Counted from the first letter of the stretch, positions 62,901 through 63,945 are shown. The stretch: DNA of 64,000 nt from Henricia sp. BOLD:AAB3569 (GCA_037783545.1 JBBELK010000387.1:434001-498000), one strand, 5' to 3'. The notes: generated by a model not told the origin, from the sequence alone. A program made the numbers and translations.

Positions 62901-63692
62901 AGATGCTAACATTTAAGTGCAACTCAAGATCACTGCATTCTTAAAGATAGTATACATGATTGGTAAACTGTCACAAATAGTTTTATTCCCCTGTGTGATT
63001 GAAGATATTCATGATTGAAACTAACCTGAGCAAAAACCAGCTCCGTACTTCGTCTAACTTTTGAGAAAACAGTCAAAAAATGGTTTAGTCATTTCGCCCC
63101 AAAACCACTTTGCCCTGAACCATATGGCCTGTGCACGAAGTTGTTTTGGGGTGAAGTGGCTTTTGGGCGAAGTAGTGTTTGGACGAAGTGGTTTGGTGCC
63201 GAAATTCTACTTTGTCTTGGGCGAAGTGGTTCAGGACGAAGTGGCTCAGGGCGAAATGGTTTTGGGGCGAATTGAATTTACGTCTCGGGAGACGAAAAAT
63301 AATTGTTTTGCTCATTTCTCAAAGACTATAGCACTTCAGACAAAACCATTTCAGGGGTGGTTTTCTACCATCGTCATGTTTATATCGTGTAAGTTATGTG
63401 TAAATCTGTGAACATTTCTGATTCTTCGTGATACCAATCATGTATACTGCCTTTAACACAGAACCAATTTTGATCCGAGTCGGCGCAACAAATACAAAGC
63501 TAAAGTAACCACTCGTTCTTGCATTAAAAGCAAACAAGCAATTACACGAACATCCAGAAGAAACGTAAGATTCTTTTTAATGACGATTGGTGTTTTGTTG
63601 CAGCAGTGAAATCGATCAGTCCACGAGGGAGAAGATTGCTCAACAGTTCCGGTCACATCGGCCTGACTCCATCACCAAACGCTCCAGTCAAA
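11693..63692 (+). CDS. RIMS: RIM active-zone scaffold (RIMS1/2 orthologue), partial: Rab-binding, zinc finger, linker, PDZ
   Basis: Exons 11693-11916, 23271-23481, 40452-42045, one of 44086-44147 or 44917-45206, then 58310-58532, 61521-61644 and 63604-63692 join in frame to about 842 residues (exon 4 form) or 918 (exon 5 form). The gene continues past the right edge; the C2A, SH3-binding and C2B regions are not seen. RIM is a presynaptic scaffold: in vertebrates its N-terminus binds Rab3 and Munc13 to prime vesicles, and its PDZ domain binds calcium-channel and ELKS C-termini. Evidence: DLSHLSEEER helix, ICHKTKFADG zinc finger with four CxxC pairs, DSLSSDQSE and STPEYTSCEEGE linker blocks, HPVTW before the PDZ, and PDZ ILGLKV, GHLRAGDEVL and SEPQVEL. 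Introns are 0.8-17 kb and full of repeats. Confidence 0.95.
12510..12588. repeat. Inverted repeat (GAGAGAACAATAGAGCC)
   Basis: 17-bp perfect arms GAGAGAACAATAGAGCC separated by 45 bp. Directly left of the family G element at 12608. RIM intron 1. Confidence 0.7.
12608..12780. mobile_element. MITE family G copy 1 (ATAGACTGCCGAAGTG ends)
   Basis: Ends TATAGACTGCCGAAGTGAAT and CACACTTCGGCTGTCTATAG; the interior has GAACCGTGTCCCTGTGCTTT and GACGGCCATGATGTTTAGAG, shared with the 55.4-kb copy. Confidence 0.75.
12900..13468. mobile_element. Long-TIR MITE, copy 1 (ACATGTCC ends)
   Basis: About 570 bp with arms near 150 bp: AACATGTCCCACTTTTAATC, AAACCAAAATTTCACATGTT, ATCAGTTTTGTCCAAAAGGT, CGCCATACGAAAA, each mirrored on the right. 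The centre (TGCTGAGCCGAAAGCTTCTG) is shared with the copy at 29644. Confidence 0.8.
13640..13775 (-). mobile_element. tRNA-derived SINE family 1, copy 2
   Basis: Minus-strand tRNA-like head: box A-like GGTGGTCGGTTGGTTAAG, anticodon arm CTGC-CTTGTTT-GCAG (loop TGT), and box B GGTTCGAGTCC. The acceptor arms pair only over about five bases (CTCGG/CCGAG), so it is a tRNA-like SINE head, not a functional tRNA. A tail like that at 3656 follows. Confidence 0.75.
14305..14613 (-). mobile_element. Element family J copy 1 (TTCGCCCC words), partial
   Basis: Palindromic core of repeated CCATTTCGCCC and AACCACTTCGCCC words, then AAGTATGGAGCTGGTTTTTG and AACAGTTACCAATC, which match the left part of the complete copy at 62941 in reverse. 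Confidence 0.7.
14614..16260. other. RIM intron 1, mostly unrecognised
   Basis: Contains an inverted CTCCACA...TGTGGAG pair around 15028-15095 and a partial family D end at about 15350. The 15520-15700 stretch is less AT-rich. No coding signal. Confidence 0.4.
16261..16736 (+). mobile_element. Element family H copy 1 (TAGGCCTGTGCA ends, ATTCGAAT-rich)
   Basis: Starts TAGGCCTGTGCATTCTCAAA and ends GATTTGTTAGGCACAGCTTT. Subterminal ATTCG/CGAAT words and GAACTCGCAGCTCACAGGAA are shared with the copy at 21899. The ends resemble hAT-type non-autonomous elements. Confidence 0.7.
16995..17203. mobile_element. MITE with GTACACGCTTAAAAATC ends
   Basis: Roughly 70-bp inverted arms: GTACACGCTTAAAAATCTAT, TGTTAAATCAACAATTAAAA, CGTG, GAGTGACT, mirrored on the right; centre TTTCGTTGGATTCAACGCG. 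Confidence 0.8.
17204..18217. other. RIM intron 1, acatgtac-rich stretch
   Basis: GTACATGTACATGTAC simple repeats at 17232 and 17405; otherwise no recognised element or exon. Confidence 0.4.
18218..18366. mobile_element. Short palindromic MITE (TAGACCTTATGCG ends)
   Basis: 33-bp perfect arms TAGACCTTATGCGTAGCGGC + CATGATAGAGG. The TAGACC start is shared with the 26.6- and 55.7-kb elements. Confidence 0.8.
18550..18740. mobile_element. MITE with CCAACCCTCCCGGATTTTG ends
   Basis: Arms GCTACCAACCCTCCCGGATT and AAATCCGGGAGGGTTGGCAG; about 190 bp. One copy seen. Confidence 0.75.
18861..19276. mobile_element. Long-arm foldback element, copy 1
   Basis: Arms about 150 bp: TCTGTTTTCAATACTGGAGA, TTTCTCAAAACAAAAGAAAT, AGTGCAACAACATACTTTTC, mirrored to the right with moderate divergence. 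Related in design to 48185-48546. Confidence 0.7.
19432..19682. mobile_element. MITE family R copy 1 (TAGGGTGGACTCACACTGAG ends)
   Basis: Ends TAGGGTGGACTCACACTGAG and GCGTGAATCCACCCTCG; GGCTTTTTCGCGCATAAATT and AAAGCGGTTTGGAGGGAATT inverted on the right. Confidence 0.75.
19719..19951. mobile_element. MITE family S copy 1 (GGGGCCATCCAAAGTTGTC ends)
   Basis: TTAGGGGCCATCCAAAGTTG, CAACATTTTCACGGTTCTAC mirrored to GTAGAACTGAAAATTTTGAC; 233 bp, centre AAAATGTTGACATTTCATGG. Confidence 0.8.
20640..20905. mobile_element. ATCGAT-rich element, copy 1
   Basis: TTGTTATCGATATTTTTCTA, GTTATTCGCTTTCAAATGAG, ATCAACGAGAAAAATTGACC, then a G-rich run flanked by GCACCTATC and GATAGGTGC. Partial inverse match at 48985-49150. 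Confidence 0.5.
21352..21470 (+). mobile_element. SINE-like 3' tRNA half
   Basis: GACCGGGTTCGAATCCCGTC is a perfect T arm followed by TGGGCC, then GGTTTTCAGTCCCGGGCCC. No matching D arm upstream. Likely a truncated tRNA-derived SINE. Confidence 0.45.
21593..21898 (+). mobile_element. MITE family D copy 2
   Basis: Starts TTAAAGGAACGTGTTCAGA, includes ACTGCACTGCTTTATGGAAC and ATGACAAATGATATGGTATC, ends at TGATCTGGTC, where the 16-kb-type element (family H copy 2) begins. Confidence 0.75.
21899..22347 (+). mobile_element. Element family H copy 2
   Basis: TATGCCTGTGCATTTTCAAC to AAGGCACAGCCTTA, with GAACTCACAGCTCACAGGAA and AGACTTCATGTTGTAACTTG as in copy 1. Confidence 0.7.
22493..22507 (+). 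promoter_or_regulatory. CTCF-like motif in RIM intron 1
   Basis: ACAGTAGATGGCGCT matches the same CTCF core at 14 of 15 positions and includes the AGATGGCGC form. Located 42 bp left of the element that begins at 22549. Confidence 0.3.
22549..23206. mobile_element. Element with CCCGAGCTCGGGATCA words, next to RIM exon 2
   Basis: Ends ACACCGTGTTTACACTGGCC and AAGTGTAAACAGGGTGT are inverted. GATCCCGAGCTCGGG recurs at about 22570, 23040, 23155 and 23175. 658 bp, ending 64 bp before the exon 2 start. Confidence 0.7.
23271..23481 (+). CDS. RIMS: RIM exon 2 (helix a1 end and zinc finger)
   Basis: 211 nt, phase 2-0, acceptor TTTACGCAG and donor AAG|GTAAGA. Encodes RALKEDLDRVQQSAQ, then CQICHKTKFADGVGH, CSYCNLKSCARC and GGRVTLRSNK. 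It supplies six of the eight zinc-ligating cysteines of the FYVE-like finger. In vertebrate RIM1 the two lysines of HKTK are reported as important for Munc13 binding; both are present. The spacer between helix and finger is shorter than in mammals. The upstream repeat ends only 64 bp before the acceptor. Confidence 0.96.
23653..24038. mobile_element. MITE with GTGACCTGCCACTGCATAATG ends
   Basis: TGTGACCTGCCACTGCATAA + TGAGGAATGTCCC mirrored as GGGACATTCCTCATTTTGCC + ATGGCAGGTCACA; about 385 bp, just inside RIM intron 2. Confidence 0.75.
24039..25295. other. RIM intron 2, unrecognised
   Basis: Unique-looking sequence before the 92-bp array; a small inverted repeat near 24650-24730 (AATCACTTTG ... 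CAAAGTGATT). No exon evidence. Confidence 0.4.
25296..25977 (+). repeat. 92-bp tandem array 1, about 7.5 units
   Basis: Unit starts at 25296, 25388, 25484, 25568, 25661, 25735, 25829 and 25928 with the consensus GGTAAGGCCCTGCCAGTGAA, AAGCCCAGCCTGGCCCAGGC, CATCAGGCCTGATATCTTGC, TACTGTCTGCCCTAAGGCCA, GTCCAAAAGGTCT. Unit length varies from 74 to 99 bp. In RIM intron 2. Confidence 0.85.
26170..26485 (-). mobile_element. tRNA-Leu-derived SINE
   Basis: Minus-strand head GGGTGTTATGGCCGAGCGGT, then an anticodon arm with loop CTCAAGT (CAA, Leu), a long variable arm and box B GGGTTTGATTCC. It is a type II tRNA layout. The body contains CTCTTGAGCAAGGCACTTAA, TTCTTCGGAAGGGATGTAAA and TTTAAAGATCCCAGAGCATT, a conserved SINE-body type that I recall from marine deuterostomes. 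Located in RIM intron 2. Confidence 0.7.
26641..26783. mobile_element. Short palindromic MITE (TAGACCGTATCG ends) copy 1
   Basis: Arms TAGACCGTATCGAATAGCTG + CCATCTTGTAGGGCA are perfect inverted repeats; 143 bp in all. Confidence 0.85.
27019..28111. mobile_element. Family E composite (two partial copies)
   Basis: Outer ends TTAAAGGCCCACTGTATCAT and its inverse CAAATGATACATTGGGCCTTTAA (split here). An internal repeat of GTATCATTTGCAATGACCCA at about 27772 suggests two abutting copies. Internal words AAAATCCATACAGATTTTTA and GTTTTCTGAAGCATTGATGC match family E. Confidence 0.6.
28108..28745 (-). mobile_element. MITE family D copy 3, split by a nested MITE
   Basis: Left part 28108-28247 and right part from 28685 are the two halves of one family D copy, interrupted by the element at 28248-28684. 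It carries an expanded C-rich tract (28140-28180). The end of the copy is lost near 28745. Confidence 0.7.
28248..28684. mobile_element. Nested MITE with CAGGGGTC ends and CATTA duplication
   Basis: 437 bp bounded by CAGGGGTCGAAATTAA and CTAATTTTGACCCCTG. The flanks both carry CATTA (28243-28247 and 28685-28689). Removing the insert restores the family D consensus TCTCATTACCATTCTGAA, which confirms the insertion and its direction in time. Confidence 0.8.
28755..28918 (-). mobile_element. Element family H fragment
   Basis: AAAAAGGCTGCTGTATTCCT, GTGAGCTGAGAGTTCGGATG, AATTGCACAGGCCTA: the left third of family H in reverse, placed between two family D copies. Confidence 0.65.
28918..29135 (-). 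mobile_element. MITE family D copy 4, partial
   Basis: Begins CAGGTCACATTTTTGAAC directly after a family H fragment and ends near GAGAGGTATTTTATATC without the terminal repeat. Confidence 0.65.
29540..29645 (-). mobile_element. tRNA-derived SINE family 2, copy 1
   Basis: Minus strand: GTGGCTTAGCTAGTAGAGCA (D arm/box A), TCTGCCCAGAATTTCAGAGG, GTCGAATCCC, then tail TTTTTCCCTCATCCCAC. The head and tail match the copies at 50577 and 63845. Confidence 0.7.
29644..30138. mobile_element. Long-TIR MITE, copy 2
   Basis: Same orientation and block order as the copy at 12900 (GTGCCGAGCCGAAAGCTTTT, AATTCATCAAGAGGTGCAAA, GGACCTCAGACATA); right end incomplete near 30138. Confidence 0.75.
30139..34338. 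other. RIM intron 2, long mostly unrecognised stretch
   Basis: Holds a G+C-richer unique block at 30900-31095, the G-rich tract at 31134, repeated GACTCGA words at 32785-32870 that recall the element at 4660, and another unique block at 33490-33690. No exons recognised. Confidence 0.4.
31134..31180 (+). repeat. G-rich low-complexity tract
   Basis: Runs of 4-8 G separated by A, T or GA; meets the loose G-quadruplex pattern on the plus strand. RIM intron 2. Confidence 0.75.
34339..34543. mobile_element. MITE family V copy 1 (GGGCAGCGTAAGAAAA ends)
   Basis: AGAGGGCAGCGTAAGAAAAT to TTCTTACGCTGCCCCT with inner inverted CATTTTAGACTTATTTCAAG. Confidence 0.8.
34646..35097. mobile_element. MITE family B, copy 2
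   Basis: Inverted relative to the copy at 1867 and collinear over its whole length (for example CTCAGTAATGGACTGTGGCC shared in reverse). Ends ATGGGTAATTCCCC and GGGAATTACCCT. Confidence 0.8.
35565..35888 (-). mobile_element. Element family J copy 2, partial
   Basis: Begins TTAAAGGCAGTATACATCAT, TCACAGATTTACGCCTAACT, AACCATTTCGCCCCAAACCA; ends in the core at GACTGTTTTCTCAAAAG. Complementary half to copy 1. Confidence 0.7.
36449..36765. promoter_or_regulatory. CRE-like cluster in RIM intron 2
   Basis: TGACGTCA at 36449-36456 and 36551-36558, plus TGACGTA at 36640 and 36759, the latter two both preceded by AAAGAAAA. The stretch is not part of any repeat I recognise here. Motif evidence only. 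Confidence 0.3.
37690..37858. repeat. TACACGGGTCGAGCGCTC repeat block
   Basis: CTACACGGGTC words recur at about 37697, 37762, 37810, 37828, with an inverted GACCCGTGTAC at the right end. Probable small element. Confidence 0.55.
37902..38135. mobile_element. MITE family V copy 2
   Basis: CAGGGGGCAGCGTAAGAAAA to TTTTCTTACGCTGCCCCCTG, near-perfect termini; inner arms CCATTTTAGACTTATTTCAA. Inverse of copy 1. Confidence 0.85.
38698..38937. mobile_element. MITE with GGGTCTTTCTATAAATTA ends
   Basis: About 240 bp, near-perfect 28-bp terminal inverted repeats ending ATTAGGGGTCC. The inner ATTAGGGGTCC word is shared with family B, suggesting a related superfamily. Confidence 0.75.
38938..40137. other. 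RIM intron 2, unrecognised
   Basis: Contains an inverted GTTGTTGCTATGTGGTGCAC / TGCACCACGTAGCAACAAC pair (39200-39320), perhaps a further MITE. Otherwise no signal. Confidence 0.4.
40138..40380 (+). repeat. 92-bp tandem array 2, about 2.6 units, beside RIM exon 3
   Basis: Same unit and orientation as the array at 25296 (GCCCTGCCAGTGAAAAGCCC, GATATCTTGCTACTGTCTGC), ending 71 bp before the exon 3 start. Confidence 0.85.
40452..42045 (+). CDS. RIMS: RIM exon 3 (zinc-finger end, SGAWFF-like motif, long linker)
   Basis: 1594 nt, phase 0-1, acceptor CCTGACAG and donor AGAG|GTTAGT. Starts VLWVCKLCRKKQEF, adding the last CxxC of the finger, then TKTGQWYHG where vertebrates have the Rab3-contact motif TKSGAWFFG. 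The next 400 or so residues are low complexity, dominated by R/D/E/H/S/P (for example RDIDQREIDRRETEL). The last 80 are conserved: LDPSSAA, RADSLSSDQSE, RPPPPKPHKTKGS, RRQFSLSSSEEE, STPEYTSCEEGE, IESESVSERG. Proline-rich and basophilic-kinase-like sites (RRQFS) are visible. The exon's G+C content is clearly above that of its introns. Confidence 0.95.
42088..42294. mobile_element. MITE family X copy 1 (TACCGAGCAACAAAAGAAAC ends)
   Basis: TACCGAGCAACAAAAGAAAC to TTGTTGCTCGGTCTAC; begins 43 bp after RIM exon 3. Confidence 0.75.
42466..42727. mobile_element. MITE family A, copy 2
   Basis: Second copy in RIM intron 3, same orientation as the copy at 25, ends TAGGGCGACAATT and AATTGTCGCCCTA. The internal order is the same: AAATCGAGAACC, then GAACCATTTTTGGAAGCT, then CCAAAATTTCGGTGG. 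Confidence 0.75.
43091..43446. mobile_element. MITE with CCAACATTTGTTGGCCAACA ends (TTAA type)
   Basis: TTAAAGGCCCATCTACACGA + TCCAACATTTGTTGGCCAAC, mirrored as GTTGGCCAACAAATGTTGGC + TCGTGTAGACGGGCCTTAA. CAACATGTTGG words recur inside. RIM intron 3. Confidence 0.85.
43508..43832. mobile_element. ATTCGA-rich diverged element, possibly family H
   Basis: Flanks carry TTTAAAATATTCAAGTATTG and GAGTATTCGATATTCGATCA; the interior is unlike the other copies, so membership is tentative. Confidence 0.35.
44086..44147 (+). CDS. RIMS: RIM exon 4 (alternative, short, Trp-containing)
   Basis: 62 nt between ACATACAG and GTGAGA, phase 1-0. With the G carried from exon 3 it reads GEPETWDDRWSHDQDGPSLTL. Position, length (21 versus 23 residues) and two tryptophans match the vertebrate segment beginning 'GDLDYYWLDPATW' that sits directly before HPVTW. 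Splicing 3-4-6 keeps the frame; 3-4-5 with the main exon 5 acceptor does not. No cDNA is available, so usage is inferred. Confidence 0.75.
44452..44695. mobile_element. MITE family R copy 2
   Basis: GTGAATTTACACTAGC, TTGTGACGCGCGTCGTTTTG, GATTGAATTTGGAGTGAAAA, mirrored to TTATGCGCAAAAAGGCTCAT. It occupies most of intron 4 between the two alternative RIM exons. Confidence 0.7.
44917..45206 (+). CDS. RIMS: RIM exon 5 (alternative, 290 nt)
   Basis: 290 nt, phase 1-0, with a strong pyrimidine tract before CCCTCAG and donor AAG|GTTAGA. With the G from exon 3 it reads GSGELETGSGGGNSSRDKS, then HHLSESELAAISAAKKK, IVRFGQGEGRSMEDD and IKDSGVDTGSSTTLNEEH. The HLSESELAAISAAKKKIVRFG stretch looks like a short amphipathic helix followed by an acidic tail. 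I do not recognise a counterpart in vertebrate RIM. Splicing 3-5-6 is in frame. An in-frame alternative acceptor for following exon 4 exists 17 nt inside, at AG 44932-44933, but it has little pyrimidine tract. Confidence 0.8.
45398..45470 (-). mobile_element. tRNA-like sequence (Thr GGT-type), probable SINE head
   Basis: Minus strand: AGTTAAGTTGGTAGTGCTGG, anticodon arm CTGGA-ATGGTAA-TCCAG (anticodon GGT) and box B GGGTTCGAATCCC. No good 7-bp acceptor stem is visible. In RIM intron 5, 190 bp after exon 5. Confidence 0.55.
45697..45835. repeat. 11-bp array of ATGCAAAT octamers between short inverted repeats
   Basis: ATGCAAAT at 45723, 45734, 45745, 45767, 45778, 45789 and 45805, with ATGTAAAT at 45756: exact 11-bp spacing except the last (16). 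Flanked by AGTGAAATCTTGTT and its inverse AATAAGATTTCACT, as in a tiny MITE. ATGCAAAT is the POU/Oct consensus. Confidence 0.8.
45836..46469. other. RIM intron 5, unrecognised
   Basis: AT-rich, no repeat or exon recognised between the octamer array and the family E fragment. Confidence 0.4.
46470..46562 (-). mobile_element. Family E fragment
   Basis: ACAAAAACCATGCTTGGATT followed by TTCAGGTTTTCTGAAGTATT, the reverse of family E internal sequence; no termini. Confidence 0.5.
46860..47455. mobile_element. MITE family X copy 2, 600-bp palindrome
   Basis: Ends ATCGAGCAACAAACGAAACG and TTTTTTGTTCCTCGGTAT. Arms of about 250 bp fold around a perfect 29-bp palindrome at 47139-47167 (TTCGGACGTACTCAATGAGT + ACGTCCGAA). 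Confidence 0.75.
47470..47625. mobile_element. MITE family G, diverged inverse copy
   Basis: GTGTGACGTGTAGTCATGGT, GTGATTTTTAGTGTTGAGCC and ATTCATTTCGGCA follow the family G order in reverse with many substitutions. Confidence 0.5.
48185..48546. mobile_element. Long-arm foldback element, copy 2
   Basis: Arms about 170 bp with few mismatches: CACAGTAAAGGGGGCATTTT, TCTGAAGAGATAACTTAGGC, GTGTTACAAATAGTGTAACA, mirrored. Shares AACTTA..CAACATGC..TTTCTAAAA words with the 18.9-kb element. Confidence 0.75.
48690..49150. mobile_element. ATCGAT-rich element, copy 2, with palindromic core
   Basis: TAACTAAACGTTGGTCGATT and CTCATTTGAAAGCGAATAAC are the reverse of copy 1. The stretch 48800-48930 is palindromic around GACTGGTGGCCTGTCAAATC / GATTGGACAGGCCACCGGTC. 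Confidence 0.5.
49745..50112 (+). mobile_element. MITE family D copy 5 with G-rich expansion
   Basis: Collinear with other copies from the CCTAACAATCATATAAAATA block to TTTGATCAG. Contains a run of 27 bases that is almost all G at 50055-50081, at the same internal site where the 28.1-kb copy has a C-rich tract on the plus strand. Confidence 0.75.
50577..50700 (-). mobile_element. tRNA-derived SINE family 2, copy 2 (full length)
   Basis: Minus strand: GCCTTATAGCTCAGCTGGTA start, GGTTAGTCAGAGGTCTCGAG, TTTGAATCCC, AATAAGGC; GCCTTAT and ATAAGGC form a full 7-bp acceptor stem. Tail GGGATGAGAGGAAAATTG (plus strand) as in copies 1 and 3. Its 5' half seeds the tandem array to its right. Confidence 0.75.
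50660..51460 (-). repeat. Tandem array of tRNA 5'-half units, 11 x 78 bp
   Basis: The D-arm word TACCAGCTGAGCTATAAGG recurs at 50661, 50742, 50820, 50898, 50976, 51055, 51133, 51211, 51289, 51367 and 51445, i.e. a 78-bp period with one 81 and one 79. On the minus strand each unit reads TAGCTCAGCTGGTAGAGCAT, CTGCCTGGTGTGTCAGAGGT, then CTTGGGGACAACCTGAGGGA. The T arm is absent, so only box A plus the anticodon arm is amplified. Since 78 is divisible by 3, long repetitive open frames result; they are not genes. Confidence 0.85.
51461..53103. other. RIM intron 5, unrecognised
   Basis: A family E end (TTTGGGTCATTGCAAATGAT) at about 51640 and a CGTACGCGCGCAT block at 52890; no exon found. Confidence 0.4.
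53104..53163. repeat. 60-nt hairpin with 21-bp perfect stem
   Basis: GGGTGATATGAGAATATACT + G pairs exactly with 53143-53163; loop 18 nt. Perfect pairing suggests a miniature MITE more than a microRNA precursor. Confidence 0.6.
53199..53590 (-). mobile_element. Element family F copy 2
   Basis: Inverse orientation; begins GTCGTGTCCGCATTGGACAT and ends AAAGTCCAATGCAGACAAGC. Shares TTCGCAGTTTGACCTTCACG with the other copies. Confidence 0.8.
53711..54092 (+). mobile_element. MITE family E copy
   Basis: TTAAAGGTACACAATCTAGA to CCTAGTCCTTTAACA, with AAATTTCAGCCACATAGAGG and GGGTCACTGCAAATGATGTA in the family order. Confidence 0.7.
54166..54236 (-). repeat. C-rich low-complexity tract (G-rich on minus strand)
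   Basis: A 15-C run followed by CCCC blocks separated by short spacers over 70 bp; could form G-quadruplexes on the template strand of RIM. Confidence 0.75.
54390..54805 (+). mobile_element. Element family F copy 3
   Basis: Starts GGCCTGTCCGCATTGGACTA, ends AAGTCCAATGCGGACACGAC; the same order of internal blocks as the copy at 8100. Confidence 0.8.
54832..55157 (+). mobile_element. MITE family D copy 6, complete
   Basis: Both ends intact: TTTAAAGGAGCAAGACTTTT on the left and GATCTGGACACGCTCCTTTAA on the right (the latter given here as GATCTGGACACG + CTCCTTTAA). Confidence 0.8.
55152..55270. mobile_element. Palindromic MITE family C, copy 2
   Basis: Same arms as the copy at 2611 (GGCACAGGCTCGTCAG, TTTGGCGCGCGCGC). 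Its left TTAA is also the last bases of the family D element ending at 55157, so it inserted at that element's edge. Confidence 0.85.
55355..55529. mobile_element. MITE family G copy 2
   Basis: ATAGACTGCTGAAGTGAATA to CACACTTCAGCGGTCTCTAA; GACGGCCATGATGTTTAGAG is identical to the first copy. Confidence 0.75.
55717..55850. mobile_element. Short palindromic MITE (TAGACCGTATCG ends) copy 2
   Basis: Left arm identical to the copy at 26641; the right arm has TTTGACCAG in place of TTCGATACGG. The loop is an inverted version of copy 1's loop (GCAACCATGCATGTCCTC). Confidence 0.85.
56177..56671. mobile_element. Foldback element family Z copy 1
   Basis: Two arms of about 190 bp (56196-56390 and 56462-56650) with few differences, AAACTCCTC/GAGGAGTTT ends. 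Each arm, read outward to inward, is open and gives DDFSLVTKSFPLNLASLESP, VIPLYSDVSFVMINQLGDVQ. Copy 2 at 62093. Confidence 0.85.
56739..57216. mobile_element. MITE family X copy 3, with family C fragment inside
   Basis: CTGACCAACAAAAGAAACGC to GCGTTTCTTTTGTTGCTTGG; its interior differs from copies 1-2 and contains the family C arm at 57086-57153. Confidence 0.6.
57086..57153. mobile_element. Family C, one-arm fragment
   Basis: Only a right arm remains (AAATTCGTGGCACCAATTTG ... GACGAGCCTCCGTCTTTAA), embedded in another element (56739-57216). Confidence 0.6.
57246..57479. mobile_element. MITE family R copy 3
   Basis: GCGTTAACACGCTTACATTT to TTGTGAATCCACCCTAAG, same palindrome plan with GGGAATTTAAAGTGAAACGT in the centre. 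Confidence 0.7.
57572..57799. mobile_element. MITE family S copy 2
   Basis: TTAGGGGCCGTCCAAAGTTG to AACTTTTGACGACCCTAA; same centre as copy 1. Confidence 0.8.
58103..58124. repeat. Perfect 22-bp palindrome upstream of RIM exon 6
   Basis: GACGGGCAGAA and TTCTGCCCGTC abut as a perfect palindrome, preceded by a CACGTG E-box at 58098. No loop, so more likely a dimer binding site or chance than a hairpin gene. Confidence 0.6.
58310..58532 (+). CDS. RIMS: RIM exon 6 (PDZ, first part)
   Basis: 223 nt, phase 0-1, acceptor ATATTCAG and donor GCAG|GTATGT. Encodes HPVTWTPDLDNNRLIGHMIL, then VPQDSSAILGLKVKGGK, GKLGAFISRVKQGSIADTVG and HLRAG. ILGLKV is the carboxylate-binding loop of the RIM PDZ domain and KQGSIADTVGHLRAGDEV its conserved helix/turn. 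Vertebrate RIM2 reads 'KKGSLADTVGHLRPGDEVLEWNG'. A perfect 22-bp palindrome lies 186 bp upstream at 58103. Confidence 0.97.
58665..59035. mobile_element. TTCGTCGAATGAAGCGA repeat element
   Basis: Words TCTTCGTCGAATGAAGCGAT and TTCACAT recur in both orientations (58675, 58740, 58870-58960, 58995). Inverted repeat plan resembles families F and T. Starts 130 bp after RIM exon 6. Confidence 0.6.
59150..59330. mobile_element. MITE with internal 10-bp tandem array
   Basis: Arms CACTGCGCGATTTTTACCCC + GAATTTCCAACGATT mirrored as AATCGTTTGAAATTCGTGGC + AAATATCGCACAGTG. Between them TACACAATCG is repeated about six times (59233-59294). Confidence 0.75.
59591..59653 (+). promoter_or_regulatory. Three 21-bp units with two perfect CRE (TGACGTCA) sites
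   Basis: CATGACGTCATTGCTTCTCT at 59591, CATGACATCCTAGCTTCTTG at 59612, CATGACGTCATTGCATCTTT at 59633. TGACGTCA lies at 59593-59600 and 59635-59642, two units (42 bp) apart. A further TGACGTAA is near 59748. RIM intron 6. Function inferred from motif only. Confidence 0.4.
59654..60787. other. RIM intron 6, unrecognised
   Basis: Unique-looking; AGTACATG-type simple sequence at 59960 and TTTGAATG/CATTCAAAT words at 60180-60350 on both strands. No exon found. Confidence 0.4.
60788..60868 (+). repeat. G-rich tract next to family D copy 7
   Basis: Repeated GCAAGGGGTAGGTGGA-type units and GGGGAGGGGAGG, ending at the family D left terminus. Confidence 0.7.
60877..61236 (-). mobile_element. MITE family D copy 7, complete
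   Basis: Ends TTTAAAGGAGTGTGACCAGA and TCTGAACATGCTCCTTTAAA. Sits head to head with copy 8 in RIM intron 6, sharing the TTTAAAGGAGC junction. Confidence 0.8.
61232..61478 (+). mobile_element. MITE family D copy 8, truncated at RIM exon 7
   Basis: Starts TTAAAGGAGCTCGTCAAGA and is collinear with copy 6 until AGATTGAGAGCACAAAA, then stops in an A-rich run 42 bp before the exon 7 start. Confidence 0.75.
61521..61644 (+). CDS. RIMS: RIM exon 7 (PDZ, second part)
   Basis: 124 nt, phase 1-2, acceptor TTTAACCCAG and donor TTGG|GTAAGA. Encodes GDEVLSWNGHNLQGKDVNEV, YTVIFDSKSEPQVELYVARP and IG, completing the PDZ domain ('GDEVLEWNG...SEPQVE...SRPIG' in vertebrates). A truncated mobile element ends about 40 bp upstream, so part of the branch-point region is probably element-derived. 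Confidence 0.97.
62093..62580. mobile_element. Foldback element family Z copy 2
   Basis: Same arms as copy 1; the left arm has extra differences (LYDDVSF, stop after DVQHS), the right arm is closest to copy 1. Confidence 0.85.
62941..63455 (+). mobile_element. Element family J copy 3, complete (TTAA ends)
   Basis: 515 bp from TTAAAGATAGTATACATGAT to ATCATGTATACTGCCTTTAA, containing the TTTCGCCCCAAAACCACTTT / AAGTGGTTTTGGGGCGAA core. This copy explains the two partial ones. It ends 148 bp before RIM exon 8. Confidence 0.8.
63604..63692 (+). CDS. RIMS: RIM exon 8 (post-PDZ linker), tandem NAGNAG acceptor
   Basis: Acceptor GTTTTGTTGCAGCAG gives two possible starts, 63604 or 63607; donor CAAA|GTAAGA, end phase 1. 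From 63604 it reads GSEIDQSTREKIAQQFRSH; from 63607 it reads GEIDQST with the serine lost. Then RPDSITKRSSQ. Vertebrates have 'RPIGDIPRIPESS' here, so the glycine-acidic-Ile pattern is closer to the 63607 form. The remainder of the gene (C2 domains) lies right of the window. Confidence 0.88.
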
Positions 63693-63844
63693 GTAAGAAT
63701 TTAAACCGTCATTATCACAAAAATGTTTCAGAGTTTATCTTAGAATGTGTTTTTACAACAGGCATTGGCACGAAACGGTTTTGCTGATGCATTGTGCAAC
63801 TGCTTGGCTGTTTTTACTGTAGACAAAATAACAATATTTGGAGC

Positions 63845-63945
63845 ACTATGCACGCATGCCTGGTGAGTCAGAAGTCTTGGGTTCGAATTCCGATAAGGAT
63901 TTTTCTCTCATCCCAAAATTGGTTGTTTCATTTCAATGGTGATCA
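63845..63945 (+). mobile_element. tRNA-derived SINE family 2, copy 3
   Basis: Plus strand: GCATGCCTGGTGAGTCAGAA, box B GGGTTCGAATTCC, GATAAGGA, then tail TTTTTCTCTCATCCCA as in the other family 2 copies. Confidence 0.65.
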
